A DNA stretch of 64,000 nt from the NCBI GenBank assembly GCA_017893485.1, contig CM030368.1:114985720-115049719 (forward strand), in the 5' to 3' direction. This document shows, piece by piece, positions 10,478-21,562 of the stretch. Source of the DNA: Hemerocallis citrina. Lineage: Eukaryota; Streptophyta; Magnoliopsida; Asparagales; Asphodelaceae. Below the pieces are notes generated by a model. It did not search any database. It was given only the letters and a program-made list of their open reading frames with translations, and was not told the DNA's origin. Every line of letters begins with the position of its first letter. Position 1 is the stretch's first letter. A program made the position numbers and the translations under genes.

Positions 10478-12143
10478 ATGCTTCAATAGTAATAATAGAC
10501 ATAGTATGAAAACCAACCTAGGTGTGGACACTAGAGCGTGAGTACCTAGGTGGACATTAGAAGTGTGAGTACCCTAGTGGACATCTGATGTGTGTGATTT
10601 GATTGTTTGGTCATGACGACCTGTAATGAGATTTAGGCTGTTTGTATGCTTAGACTTGAAAGAAATCTCTTTATCGCAAGTGTATTGATTATTTTTACAT
10701 AAAGCAAACATTTTCTCACTAGCTATTTTTGACATCTTTGTTCGCTTTGTGTATTTGATATTTATTTATGTAAGGTATTACCCTTTCAACTTATATAATC
10801 TCTATTTTACGGTATGTTTTGCTATTTTACCCACTGCATATAATTTATGGATTATATGATTTTCGCCAAAGTAATTTTCATCTATTTATTTATTCCTAGT
10901 TATAAAATTTAATTATCTTCCGTTAGATTCATTTAATTATTTGCTCTCTTGTATATTTTGGGCACCTCAATTTTGTGCACACTCTTGTATCATATCACTC
11001 TTACTGTTTTATATTTGTTTGCTTACTAAATAACTTTTGTGAAAAATTAACTTATTTACTTTTATTCGGTTTTCTCTATTGTCAGCAACTGAATTTATTT
11101 CTTTTTCTATATCTCCAACCGAGTTTATATTATTTCCATTCATGAGTGCAAACATTAAACTTTTACTAATCGTCTTGTTTTCTTTTAAAACTGTTTCTTT
11201 GACTTTACTAATGGTTTTTACTTCTTATTCTTTTGTCCAAGTTATTATTTGGCAACTTTTGCTGTAATTCAATAGTGCATCCTTTAGCATTTCACAAGCT
11301 TATTTATTTTGCGACTCTTACCCATTTCTTTCTTGACGTCTTATTTATCTTACTTTCATGCACTTTTTCCGTTACTCGCATACTTTGATATTACTTCTAT
11401 ATATTATATTAAAGTTTTGAATTACTACGTGTTAAGATATTATTGCTACTTCTATTTCCTTTCATTATTGTCTTGCTATACTATAAATTTTGTTTTGCAT
11501 ATTTACTTTCAATTTATTATATATACTTGAATTTTTCAACACCATATTTTCCATTATTTTGTATTATCTATTTTGGAGCATTTAAACTTGATTGCAATAT
11601 TTTACTCATATAAATGTGATATGTTTTCTGCACATTTAAATCTTTATTATTAATTATGTTTTGCACCTTATATTCGATACCTTTATTATTATTTATAGTT
11701 GACCGCTTTTGTTATAATCTATTTCCACTATTTAAAAGCTACTAACTAAATTTGTTGTTTTATACTTTTCGAATGTACTATGTGCACCCACTACTTATCT
11801 TTTACTTAAACTTCATTATCATTACATTCTTGATTTCTACATATACTTCCTACAAATTTCTATATATGTACCACATATTTCAACATACTTACTATGCATA
11901 TCATGTTACCTTTGTTTAATCCCTACACTATGGTATATATATTTTATGATATATTTATTGTGTAAATTTGCTACACTGCATATGTATTTTCTCATTCACA
12001 TTGCATTTGTGCTTAAGCATATATTTCATCCCGTTTGAAACATGATGTTTTGGTTTGGGGTATGGTTCTACCATAGGGTATGGATATGAATGTGAAATGT
12101 GTGTGTGATTCTCTAACTTTACCCTCGTTTTGTAGTGATCAGT
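10478..12143 (+). other. Noncoding pyrimidine-rich leader of element G
   Basis: About 1.7 kb, mostly T-rich on this strand, with only short chance reading frames. Bases 11937-12036 match 43629-43727 at close to 90 percent by eye (ATATATTTATTGTGTAAATTTGCT, TTTTCTCATTCACAT), so a related leader exists as a remnant near element F. A leader this long before gag could hold packaging or dimerisation signals, but none is identifiable. Confidence 0.55.
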
Positions 12144-12782
12144 ATGGTTGCATCCCGACCCCGGAACAAGGACAACAATGAGGATGGATCTGGAAGTTCT
12201 CGAGGAACTGGAATTGATCTTGAGGCTGAATTCGCCAAGGTGCATCAGACTCTAGATGCGCTGATGGCAGTTAATCTGGCGCATATTCGGAACCAAGATC
12301 GAAATTATAGGATTGGACAGGTGTTTGTTAACGCTGATCCCATCAAGCAGGACGAGTCTCTCAAAAGGAGGAGGTTAGCATCAGATCAGGAAGGGAAGGA
12401 ATCCACAGCGAAGCAAATCAAGATCAGTGGCCCAGTGCAGAAGGCACCAGCAACTAAGAAAGTGATTTGTTATTGCTGCAAGGAGGCAGGTCATTACCGG
12501 TCAACATGTCCGAAGTCGGCAAAGCAAATCAAGCTCAGCAATCCAGTGCAGAAGGCACCAGCAGCTCGGGAAGTGATCTGTTATTTCTGCAGGGAGGCAG
12601 GTCACTACAGGTCAGCATGTTAGAAGTTGGCAAAGCAGACTTGTTTTCATTGTGGTCGAGAAGGGCATATTCGACAAATCTGTCCATAGCTGAAGAAAGA
12701 GAATGCAAGGAAAAGAAAGGATCTAAGGAAGGGGCGAGAGTCCGCATTGACTGATGAGGATGCAGATAACTCAGGAATGTGA
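12144..12782 (+). pseudogene. Truncated gag with three CCHC zinc knuckles (element G)
   Basis: The first ATG of the frame is at 12144; the protein begins MVASRPRNKDNNEDGSG. After about 55 residues, including the segment EAEFAKVHQTLDALMA, it passes straight to a basic stretch (KRRR) and two near-identical CX2CX4HX4C knuckles, CYCCKEAGHYRSTC and CYFCREAGHYRSAC. TAG at 12621-12623 follows. The same frame then continues with a third knuckle (CFHCGREGHIRQIC), TAG at 12687-12689 and TGA at 12780. The capsid-type domain normally between the N-terminus and the knuckles is missing, and knuckles one and two with their linkers look like a tandem duplication of about 105 bp. It could bind RNA, but is unlikely to build a particle alone. 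Confidence 0.85.
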
Positions 12783-13336
12783 CGTGTGTGTGCAAGAACT
12801 TGGAAATTCATTCTTTTGTATTAAATAAAACTTCTATTTGGAATAATTGAAGATTGAGTATTTTCTTCATGTAACAAGATTTATTTGGATTAATGGAATA
12901 AAGACCGAAGTTTTATTGATACTGTTTTCTTGTATGCAATTGTGTCGCCCAAATCTTATTAGTCTTAGTGTGGAATTTAAGGTGTTTCCAGGCAAGGTCT
13001 TGAGGTGGTCATCCTTAGCCATGTCCTTTCTAAGGAGGGAGTGACCACTGAATCTTGGAACAATGAAGCAGATGTGGAAGGTCAGAGTTGGATGCAGGAG
13101 TTCAGTAGTTGTGGCAGCATGGCTTCCGGTGGCAGTTATCAGAGTTGCGCAGCGGAAGTTTGATTTTCTGAAATCTTTGCATGATTGTTTTTCGTCTGTA
13201 TGATGTACATCTTTTGTTGAGATGCATTCCCTTGTGTGATTGTATTTCTTTAAATTATATTCCTATCCATAAGTTTTCATTCCTTCTTGATGTGTTTGTT
13301 TGGACCCCATTAGCAGTAGTTCTGAGGACAGAACTC
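12783..13336 (+). other. 3' noncoding part of G with an extra PPT copy
   Basis: No domain recognisable. The purine tract TTCTAAGGAGGGAGTGA, which precedes the 3' LTR at 13337-13353, also occurs at 13028-13044, 309 bp upstream. The intervening sequence has an unusually balanced composition for this region and could be a relic of pol, but no frame supports that. Confidence 0.6.
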
Positions 13337-13353
13337 TTCTAAGGAGGGAGTGA
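13337..13353 (+). other. Polypurine tract of element G
   Basis: TTCTAAGGAGGGAGTGA abuts the 3' LTR start (TGTAGAACC at 13354); it is the expected plus-strand primer. Confidence 0.85.
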
Positions 13354-13594
13354 TGTAGAACCCCATATTTTCAAATATTATTTTAATATTTGAAAATGAA
13401 TTTAAATGATTTACTGGAAATTTAATAAAATATTTTCTAAAAAGATTTATCTTTTTTACACGTGCGAAACACGTGCAAATAATTTTGGTGGTAAATATAC
13501 AATTTGATATTTTTTAATAAGTTTTCATACTTATTATGGAGTGTATTCTAAATTTTGGGATTTTTCTGAATAAAGAAACTATTTTTACAAATAT

Positions 13595-13686
13595 CTCGAA
13601 AGAGAGGAGCTTTTATGTAAAAAGTCGTTTGGATCTTAAACTCGAAAGAGAGGAGCTTTTATGTAAAAAGTCGTTTGGATCTTAAA
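13595..13686. repeat. 46-bp tandem duplication inside the 3' LTR of G
   Basis: A unit starting CTCGAAAGAGAGGAGC and ending TCTTAAA is present twice without differences here and once in the 5' LTR (near 7486-7531). It arose after or during insertion. Confidence 0.9.
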
Positions 13687-14859
13687 TAAACTATGAAAAT
13701 TCGTTTTTACTGATATTTTGGTTCTCCATGGTCATCATTTGAATTTAAATATATTTGAAATTTATTTAAAATCGATTTGGTGAAGATTTAGTCAAAAACG
13801 GTGTTTTTTGCAAATATAGAATTTATGTTGGATCTTTGTGCAAATGTTTTTCTGGAAGGTAAAAGTCAAATATTTTTATTGGAAACTATAATATGTATTA
13901 CCATATATTATTTCGGATTTTTCTGGATTTTTACGAATATTTTAAGAGGTATTTGCAAATATTACAAAAAGGAGGGCTTTTGTGCAAAATCGCCACCCTG
14001 AGTGTAAATCCGGGATTTTCTTATCTCTGGACCGTGCTGGGTTGTTGGAAAACTTAGTGGTAAAAGGATTTTATTTAGTTTTGATTTATTTAACATATTT
14101 TAACTAAAGAAGGTTATATATGTGAAGTAATAAATTGAAAAAGGACTATTTTGCAAAAGTACTTCAAAACCCTAATTCCTTTTAATTCCGGCCTGTGTAA
14201 AAGAGGGTGTGCAGCCGTCATTCGCTGCACAACTCCAAATTTATTATATTATTGTTTTTCTTGGTGATCGGGAGGAGGATTTTTGGATCCAGCAAAAGGA
14301 AGATCTTTTCGTGGATTCTTCTAAAACCAAAGGTGAGTGACATTGTTTGTGTTGTTGTTTGATTTTACGAATGATATGAAATTGGTTGTTTTGATTTATG
14401 TGAATGACATCGTTTTGCTTTGTTTCATTATATGAATGATATGATCCTTGTATTGTGATGTGAATGAACCATTATTATTGCTTGGACCATGTTTGTGAAA
14501 CTCATGAATATTGAATAGATCTTGAGTTATGAGATCATAGTGTTAGAAAACATGTTAAGAATGGATTATGTTTGGATTGGATGACGAGCATCTGGATCTC
14601 AGGGTTATAAATCAGACTTTGATCATGGTTGTGAAAGAAATTTAGCTTTTGAGAAACCCTAATGGAAAGATTAGTGATTATAGATCTTGAGAATCGAGTT
14701 TTTGACATATTGGATGATTGAGTGATGAATCCATAATGAAGATTATTTAGATTGTTATTTTGCCAAAAGACGAACTATTTTTCATAAACAAAGGACCTTT
14801 AGAAAAACACCAGTTTAGTTTTATATTCAGACCTAATTAGAAAAAACTGTAGGCCGACA

Positions 14860-15213
14860 GTCGACTGGCCTAATATTCAGTCGATTGGTACGATCCTACT
14901 GCTGTACCTTCGGACCTTTGAAAATTGTTCGGGACAGTCGACTTAGACTTCTTTCAGTCGACCGGTCTGCTGAGAACCTTCTTAGTAAAATTTGTTCAGT
15001 TCTTTCTGGACGGTCGACTTAGCCTTTGTGCAGTCGACTGGTTCACTGAGAATTCTATTGTGTGAAATTTGTTTAGTCCTTTCGGGACAGTCGACTTGGC
15101 CTTTATGCAGTCGACTGGCGACCCCTTAGGTCGACTGATATGACTTAGTCTATTCTTGTGAAATTTTGGGATATTGTCCTCTGGACAGTCGACTTACCAA
15201 AGAATAAGTCGAC
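14860..15213. promoter_or_regulatory. Paired AGTCGACT array, 3' LTR of G
   Basis: GTCGAC cores at 14860, 14937, 14957, 15013, 15033, 15090, 15110, 15130, 15188 and 15208, with GTCGAT at 14880. Every within-group spacing is 20 bp. Group starts are 77, 76, 77 and 98 bp apart. This copy keeps the 14937/14957 pair that is damaged in the 5' LTR. Confidence 0.85.
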
Positions 15214-15634
15214 TGGTACTGAAGGATTCTTTGTATCTTTAGTGTTATTTCGAGTGATTGGTTTCAGATAAATCAGTCTATACCTTATTTAGTTCAGTAT
15301 TCGCTTTTGAGATATTCAGTTCAGTATTTGATCATAAGATATTCAGTTGAGCCACTCTTGTTAGTGGGAATTTGTTTAGACTTTTGAGTTTGAGTCTCTA
15401 GAGGTACGTGACCCTAGTATACCGGTGTTGAGATATTTGTTAAGTTATTTTGTTGAGTCCCATTGAGGCATTTTCAGTTATTCAGTCTAATTTTTAGGCC
15501 GGTAGGGTACACCACTCTAGGAGATTCGTTGAGTAATTAAATAACCCACAAATAATAAGGACAGGCACTAGTGGTGATATGATGAACAGGAACATGAGTT
15601 ATGCACCTCAATACGGCTTTAGATGAGAGATTTG

Positions 15635-15903
15635 ATCTCCTGAATTATCCAAGTAACTATCTTGAGATGTGGGATTTATCTCCTGAATTATCCAGGTAAT
15701 TTACCTGAGATGTGAGATATATCTCCTGAATTATCCAAGTGGTTTGCTTGAGATGCGGGATTGAACTCCTGAATTATCAAGGTCGAGGCAACGCACATGG
15801 GGTAATCATGTGATGATGTGTCTATGTCTAGATGTGGGATGATCTCCTGAATTATCCAGGTAAAATACCTGAGATGTGGGATCCATCTCCTGAATTATCA
15901 GGC
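15635..15903. repeat. CTCCTGAATTATC hairpin repeat array, 3' LTR of G
   Basis: Same array as 9455-9722. Here the last hairpin reads CCAGGTA/TACCTG where the 5' LTR has CTAGGTA, so one extra base pair is kept. Confidence 0.7.
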
Positions 15904-17181
15904 ATGGGCTAATTCTCACAGTTTATCTTTATCTCGTAGTAGTCATCGTGTTAAGATTAGTTGCATAGCGGGGATTGAACCCATATGAAGTGGAGACGTT
16001 AAGGGCTTGCACCGAACCTATGTAGAATGGGATGCATAGACTTCGACAAGTATGCATTGGAGAGTCCGCATATAGAAATTGTGTTTTCTTGACTTGGTTT
16101 TATGCATGTGGTTTCCAGTTTTCCTACACTTGACCTTTAGACTAGACGCACTTGTTGTTTTCATTCTATGACGTTTTCATGCTTTACATTCTTTGCTATT
16201 CCTTATTCATTTATCATTGTGGCTAATACATGTTGATGACTTTATATTTTATGATTAAATTATGTTGATTATTTTATGTCACTCACACCATTTATGGCTA
16301 ACCCCTTTAGTTTTGGGGGTTAGGGATCATCTCTAGCCTCAAATGTTGCAGGTTGTTGCTTAGAGTTTGGAGGTGTGGATGCTTGAGGCATATTTGAGAT
16401 AGATTGATTTATAATATTTTTTGTGTAAAATTGTAAAAGCAGTTTTGAGATAATTTTGAGTTGTAAATGACAGAAAATATTGTTTGAGTTGTTTTTGAAT
16501 TCCGCTGTGATTTGTAAAAGTTTGCTGTAATAAAAGTTCAAAATTTTAGTGGTGTTGGTTGTGTATATTGTTACATTTAAGTGGATACTGGGATTGTGCC
16601 ATGTATTTTCTAAATTATTACATTAGAAATTCGGGGCGCTACAAACTTAGTGAAGATAAAGTAAATATCAACTTAGTGAAGATAAAATAAATATCAACTT
16701 AGTGAAGATAAAGTAAATGAAAATATGTGAGATGCAGTGTATATTACCATGTTTATCTAGGGGCGGTGTTATATTACCTGAACTATATTTGGGGTGCGGT
16801 GTTATATATTACGCTGATGTAATTGTTAGTTTATGGTAAGTATATGGTGAAAGTAAGTGTAGGAATGTAATGCGAGTATTTTTACCTTGGTATCGTGTCA
16901 AGGAACTTCCGCCAGCTATTTCGATGGAAATGGTGGGAACTACCTGCCTAGGCACGACTCCACGGTAGATCCGGTGTGGTGTTATATATATATTACCCAA
17001 GTTATTGGCTTGGGATGCGGTGTTATATTACCCGAACTATGTTTGGGGTGCAGTGTATATTACCCAAGTTTCACTTGGTGTGCGGTGTATTTCCTCGCTG
17101 GTACAAAGCCAGGTGGAAGATGTAGCCTCGAACGCGTAGGACCCTTGGAAGATGGCGATCTGTGTAATCATATAACATTGC

Positions 17182-17224
<43 letters not shown>
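17182..17224. repeat. (AT)n microsatellite
   Basis: Uninterrupted AT dinucleotides over about 43 bases. Confidence 0.95.
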
Positions 17225-17227
<3 letters not shown>

Positions 17228-17240
17228 ATGGTGTTAATAT

Positions 17241-17900
17241 ATTTGAGATATTTGTTATGGGTGACATACTTGTTAATGTTATATTAATATATTGGTGATA
17301 TTTGTTATCGGTGACATTCTTGTTAATGTTATATTAATATATTGGTGATATTTGTTATCGGTGATATTCTTGTTAATGTTATATTACTATATTGGTGATA
17401 TTTGTTATCGGTGATATTCTTGTTAATGTTATATTAATATATTGGTGTTATTTGTTATTGGTGACATTCTTGTTAATGTTATATTAATATATTGGTGATA
17501 TTTGTTATCGGTGATAATTTTGTCAATGTTATATTACTATATTGGTGATATTTGTTATCGGTGATATTCTTGTTAATGTTATATTAATATATTGGTGATA
17601 TTTGTTATCAGTGATATTCTTGTTAATGTGATATTACTATATTGGTGATTATTGTTATCGGTGATATTCTTGTTAATGTTATATTACAATATTGGTGATA
17701 TTTGTTATCGGTGCAGTTCCTGTTAATATTATATTAATATATTGGTGATATATGTTATCAGTGATATTCTTGTTAATGTTATATTACTATATTGGTGATA
17801 TTTGTTATCGGTAATGTTATATTATTATATTGGTGATATTTGTTATTGGAGACATTCTTGTTAATATTATATTAATATATTGGTGATATTTGTTATCGTC
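17241..17900. repeat. 50-bp minisatellite, about 14 units
   Basis: Units starting ATTGGTGATATTTGTTATCG begin every 50 bp at 17241, 17291 and onward to 17791 (twelve in strict register). A shortened unit follows, then starts at 17829 and 17879. Each unit has two related halves (GGTGATATTTGTTAT and GGTGATATTCTTGTTAATGTT), so the 50-mer probably grew from a shorter repeat. It lies within LTR-B copy 1 only; copy 2 lacks it. Confidence 0.92.
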
Positions 17901-18557
17901 GATGATGTTGAGATGGTTTTATATATATATTGGTAATACTATTTTACCGATCATTGTATGTATCCGTATAACATTACAGAGAATTGGGTATTTGAGTATA
18001 TATATTAGTGTACTGGCGAGACTAAGGTGATAATATGATATTATATCCGCTGGTTTCATAGCTGTAATTTGATTAAGGTATGGGGGGTGTAATGTCTACT
18101 TATGCGATAATAGATTGATGATTGATATATACATGTATACTGTTGAGCTTGTATTTAAGAATACGAGTGACTCGGGTGTAACACCTGCCTTTTAGAAATC
18201 CCTAAATATTTGATTTTATATTATTTTCTTTCTTTTATCTATGATTTTGAGTATATTTTCTTATATTAATTGGTTTTATTCTATTTTATAATGATTAATT
18301 TGGATGTTCGGGGTTAAACGGGAAAATCTGAGATATAAGAGTTTTGGGGTGGGTTTTCTCGGCGGAGATGATTCCGATTTAACCCAATATTTTTGCTGGG
18401 AATACGTATGTAATAGAGGGTTGGATAATTGATAATTTGAAGGAGTTGCTTGGTCATATCAAGAAGTTTGAATTTTTGGAGTTCGAGGTTGAAAATAACC
18501 CTTGAATTGTCAATTTTATTTGATTTTGGGCTTAAGCCCATAACCTTAACCCCTCAT

Positions 18558-18566
18558 TATATAAAA
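18558..18566 (+). promoter_or_regulatory. TATA box of LTR-B copy 2
   Basis: TATATAAAA, three bases before a hAT-like insertion that separates it from the former transcription start. Confidence 0.65.
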
Positions 18567-18568
18567 CC

Positions 18569-19489
18569 TAGGGGTGGGCATCGGTTGATAGCCGAAATAA
18601 TATATACCATCCACCACCGATCCAAAAAAGATCAGTTTTTTAATTTTCTCAACCGCAACCAGTCTGAGCCTTAATTGGATCGATTTCCATCCAAGCTAAT
18701 TAAGCTCGGTTTGGATTGAACTTGATGGTCGGTTTGGCGTGCTAATTTTCACCTCCAACATCATTCACAATTTCGTTGAAATTTAAAAGATCAACTTTAA
18801 TCAAACTTAAGATACAATCTGCTATTTATTGTTCAGAAATGAATTTAAAATGAAGATTCATAAAACAACAAGTTGCTAATGAATTTTACACTAATTGTTT
18901 GAGATGATGAAATTTAAATGGGTGAGATACACAGCTTTTTCACATGCATACTTCTGTAATCTTATTTTATTCTCATAAAAGGAACATCAATAAGCATACC
19001 TATTGAATTTCAGGTACAATAAAAAAATTTAGAAAACAATTTCTGCTTGACTTGACTAAATATTACCTACTAAATGTTATATCAACTTCATGATTCTATT
19101 AAGCTGGGCCACACTATAAATCAAACATTTCTCAACAACATAACACACAAGATTATGGAGAATCAAAACATAGGTAGAACAACTGCTCAGTTTGAATTAA
19201 AGAAATTAAAGGAGATGGTCTGTATCTCCAGGAAAATGAGAAATGAATGTTTGTATATTCAAGAAATTAAAGGAGAACTAGATTTTTTATGGACTAATGC
19301 ATAGCGGTACGGTCGGTTCGGTTTCATCGGTTATTTGAAAGCCCCATCCAACATCCGAACTAGTCCAGTTGGTTATTGAAGATCAAGAACTGGGCCAACC
19401 CAAACCCCCAATTGTTTTGGTTAAAAACCCGTCTGTTCGGGTTGAATTGGTACGGATTGGTCGGTTTGGATAGTAGTTGTCCACTCCTA
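18569..19489. mobile_element. hAT-like non-autonomous DNA transposon
   Basis: 921 bp. Termini TAGGGGTGGGCA and (reverse complement) TAGGAGTGGACA are the typical plant hAT ends with two mismatches. The flanks ATAAAACC (18561-18568) and ATAGAACC (19490-19497) form an eight-base target duplication with one change. Subterminal copies of CGGTTCGGTTT-like sequence lie near both ends (for example 19312-19332). No transposase frame. It sits in the promoter region of LTR-B copy 2. Confidence 0.85.
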
Positions 19490-20465
19490 ATAGAACCCCT
19501 CTTATTTACAAAAATGCCGCTCTCCATTTTTTTCTCCCTTTCCCTTCTTTTCTTCCTTGCCGAAATCCACCTTAACCCAAATCTAGGGTTTGGCCAATCA
19601 ACCATCCTCTCCACTTCAGGCATTGATTTTTTTGGGGATTCTTGTAGAGTTTTGGGTGCTCTTATGCGTAGCAGTGTTGATTTGTAGAGAGAACTCCAAT
19701 AAGGTATATCTAATTGTATATTTGTATATTGGATTGTATGCTTTTCATTTCCTTTCATAAAAACTTTGATAGGATGATGCTTAGAGTATGTGTAACATGG
19801 TTAGGGTGAATAACTGCAATTTTAACTGATTGTACAAAAACTAGGGTTTGAGTTTAGGAAATGAAAATATAATTATATTTTTATTATGCTAGTAATTGTT
19901 TCGGACTGTGTGGACTATTATGGGATTGTTTAGTATCATGTTTGATAAATTTTAATAATTATATGACATTATAAGGAATTCTCCCGAGATCGAGAAGTTA
20001 TAATAAAGGAGCTTATTGTTATAATAATATGATTAATTGTGAGAAATATTTACGAATAAAAGACATCATTCCCGAGGTGTATATTTAAGTTAATTTAGGA
20101 TGTAGAAATTTATTTGGGGGTATTTTTACCCTCAAAATATAAAATTTCGATAGCAACTCCTCCGATCGAGGGTAAAATTTTGATTCGTTTGTAGAATTAG
20201 ATATTTGTCTTTTCGGCATGCTTATGTGGGTTGTTTATGACGTGTGAATAGAATCTGATCTGAATTCAGGGGTAGATGAGTGTGTTTTGAGTTAATGGCT
20301 AATGGGTTCTATAATTTCATTAATAACTGAAATTTGATTAGCGACTGGGCGAGCGTGGGGTGTATTCCTGTCGGTTCGTCAGTGAGTACGATTATACTAG
20401 ATATCTTTTTAGTTGTGGTAAAATTTTAGGGTCATCCAATGTGTATTGTGATGGATATGGCCGGA

Positions 20466-20944
20466 TAGCATTGGTATCGGGTCGGATCGAGTCGGGTCAG
20501 GTCCTTTACTACCCAGACTCGACCCAGTCACGATCCCCTACGCATCCAAAAATTGGACCCCGACCGGGACCCGTGAGGACAGGGTCTGGTTCCAGGTCCG
20601 GGTCCTATTAAATTATTCCTACCAGTTCTGGTAGGAGCAGGAGTGTGAGCGGCAAGCGGAGGCAGTAAGTGGAGGATTTTGAGTTTGGAAGAAAAAGATT
20701 TAGAATTGAGGAGGAAGGAGGGGAGGGATGATGCTAGAGTATTTATTTTTATGTTGACTTTTTGGGTTTTTTTTAACGGGTTCGCATCCGGGTCAGGGTC
20801 GGGTCTCTTTTTAGTGGATCTGGACCCGAACCCAAAAGTGCAATGGGTCCCATTTTAGGACCCGGACCTGGATAGGCCGGGTCGGTTTTGGTCCAATGCC
20901 GGGTCCTGGTCGGATATAGGTTTCGGGTATTTATACCAATGCTA
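20466..20944. mobile_element. Small TIR element (MITE, probably hAT-type)
   Basis: 479 bp with 12-bp inverted ends TAGCATTGGTAT/ATACCAATGCTA and flanking TGGCCGGA on both sides (20458-20465, 20945-20952). A 10- to 12-base duplication with shorter ends is also possible, so the superfamily is not certain. GC-rich GGGTCGG/GACCCGG subterminal motifs fill both arms. LTR-B copy 1 shows the unoccupied site near 6293 (GACCGGATGACGAATT). Confidence 0.82.
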
Positions 20945-21066
20945 TGGCCGGATAACGAATTAATGGAAAATACATAATTTCGATAGTTGAAATTGTGGTT
21001 ATGTGGTGTTTTTGGCATGATTTTGAATGTTTGGTACTTCTAGTGATAAATTAAATTCATTCATGA

Positions 21067-21328
21067 CTAGTAATCTGCACGTGCAATGCACGTTTTATGG
21101 GTTAGCACGTGCATTTTGCATTGGGGATATGCACGTGCAATGCATGGATTCGATGAATGGAGAGGAAGAAACAGTTTCGATTTTTTAGGGAACAAAATTT
21201 TATGGAGACTTTAAATGTGAAGTGAAAATTACAGAATTAACCTTATATATTTTTTTAGCTTTTTATATATATGGGGGTATAATAGTAAAAAGCCACCAAA
21301 ATGAAGCTTTGCTTAATAATAGTATAGA
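21067..21328 (-). mobile_element. Short non-autonomous Helitron
   Basis: Read on the minus strand it starts TCTATACTATTATTAAGC, the usual plant Helitron 5' end, and finishes CTAG at 21067-21070. A short palindrome (ACGTGCAATGCACGT) lies about ten bases before that end. It is inserted between A and T, with no target duplication, as expected for rolling-circle elements. LTR-B copy 1 has CATGGTAAGATGATG at this place (near 6405), the unoccupied site. GCACGTGC motifs recur at the 3' end. Confidence 0.85.
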
Positions 21329-21562
21329 TAAGATGATGTGATTAATGGCATGGTGTCTGTATGATATGTGGGTTAAGGTGATAGATGATATTGAGTATTG
21401 GTGGGTGCGTATTGCACATGATAAATTAAGAATATAATTAATGTGCTTTGAAACCGTGTTTTATCGATGAATAGACCTTAGTTGGTGTTATCAATGGGAT
21501 GTATATTTTATTAATACTCTTATGGGTATGTTTGAATGAAAAGAGATAGTCAAGTGATTAAT

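Larger units (their letters stand above)
7246..16643 (+). mobile_element. Complete gag-only LTR retrotransposon 'G'
   Basis: Two LTRs (7246-10462 and 13354-16643, TGTAGAACCCC...GGGGCGCTACA) enclose a 2.9-kb internal region holding a PBS, a long noncoding leader, a small gag remnant and a PPT. The five-base duplication AACTT flanks it (7241-7245 and 16644-16648). Removing the insert restores ATCAACTTAGTGAAGAT, as seen uninterrupted at 29636. There is no protease, RT, RNase H or integrase, so any movement would have needed enzymes from another element. The tRNA-iMet-type PBS and the CCHC sequence place it with chromovirus-like gypsy. The LTRs are much alike apart from a few indels, so insertion was fairly recent. 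Confidence 0.95.
13354..16643 (+). mobile_element. 3' LTR of element G
   Basis: 3290 bp, ends GGGGCGCTACA, followed by the AACTT target duplication. It carries a 46-bp tandem duplication (13595-13640 and 13641-13686), a 14-bp insertion near 14113, and the full AGTCGACT array at 14860-15213. Differences from the 5' LTR are otherwise scattered single bases. Confidence 0.95.
16644..18176 (+). mobile_element. LTR-B copy 1, right part
   Basis: It begins with the AACTT duplication and AGTGAAGATAAAGTAAAT, which continues 7240 and matches 29636-29660. The AACTTAGTGAAGATAAARTAAATATC unit is tandemly repeated about three times (16644-16715). Bases 16990-17160 repeat the hairpin array and the CCTCGCTGGTA...CCAGGTGGAAGA block found at 6840-6970. 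It then contains a TA run, the 50-bp array, and about 280 bp of AT-rich sequence before the next LTR start at 18177. Confidence 0.65.

Noticed and set aside
17241..17900. Regular array considered as CRISPR-like
   Set aside because: There are no unique spacers; the repeats are directly adjacent with internal half-repeats, and the context is a plant LTR.
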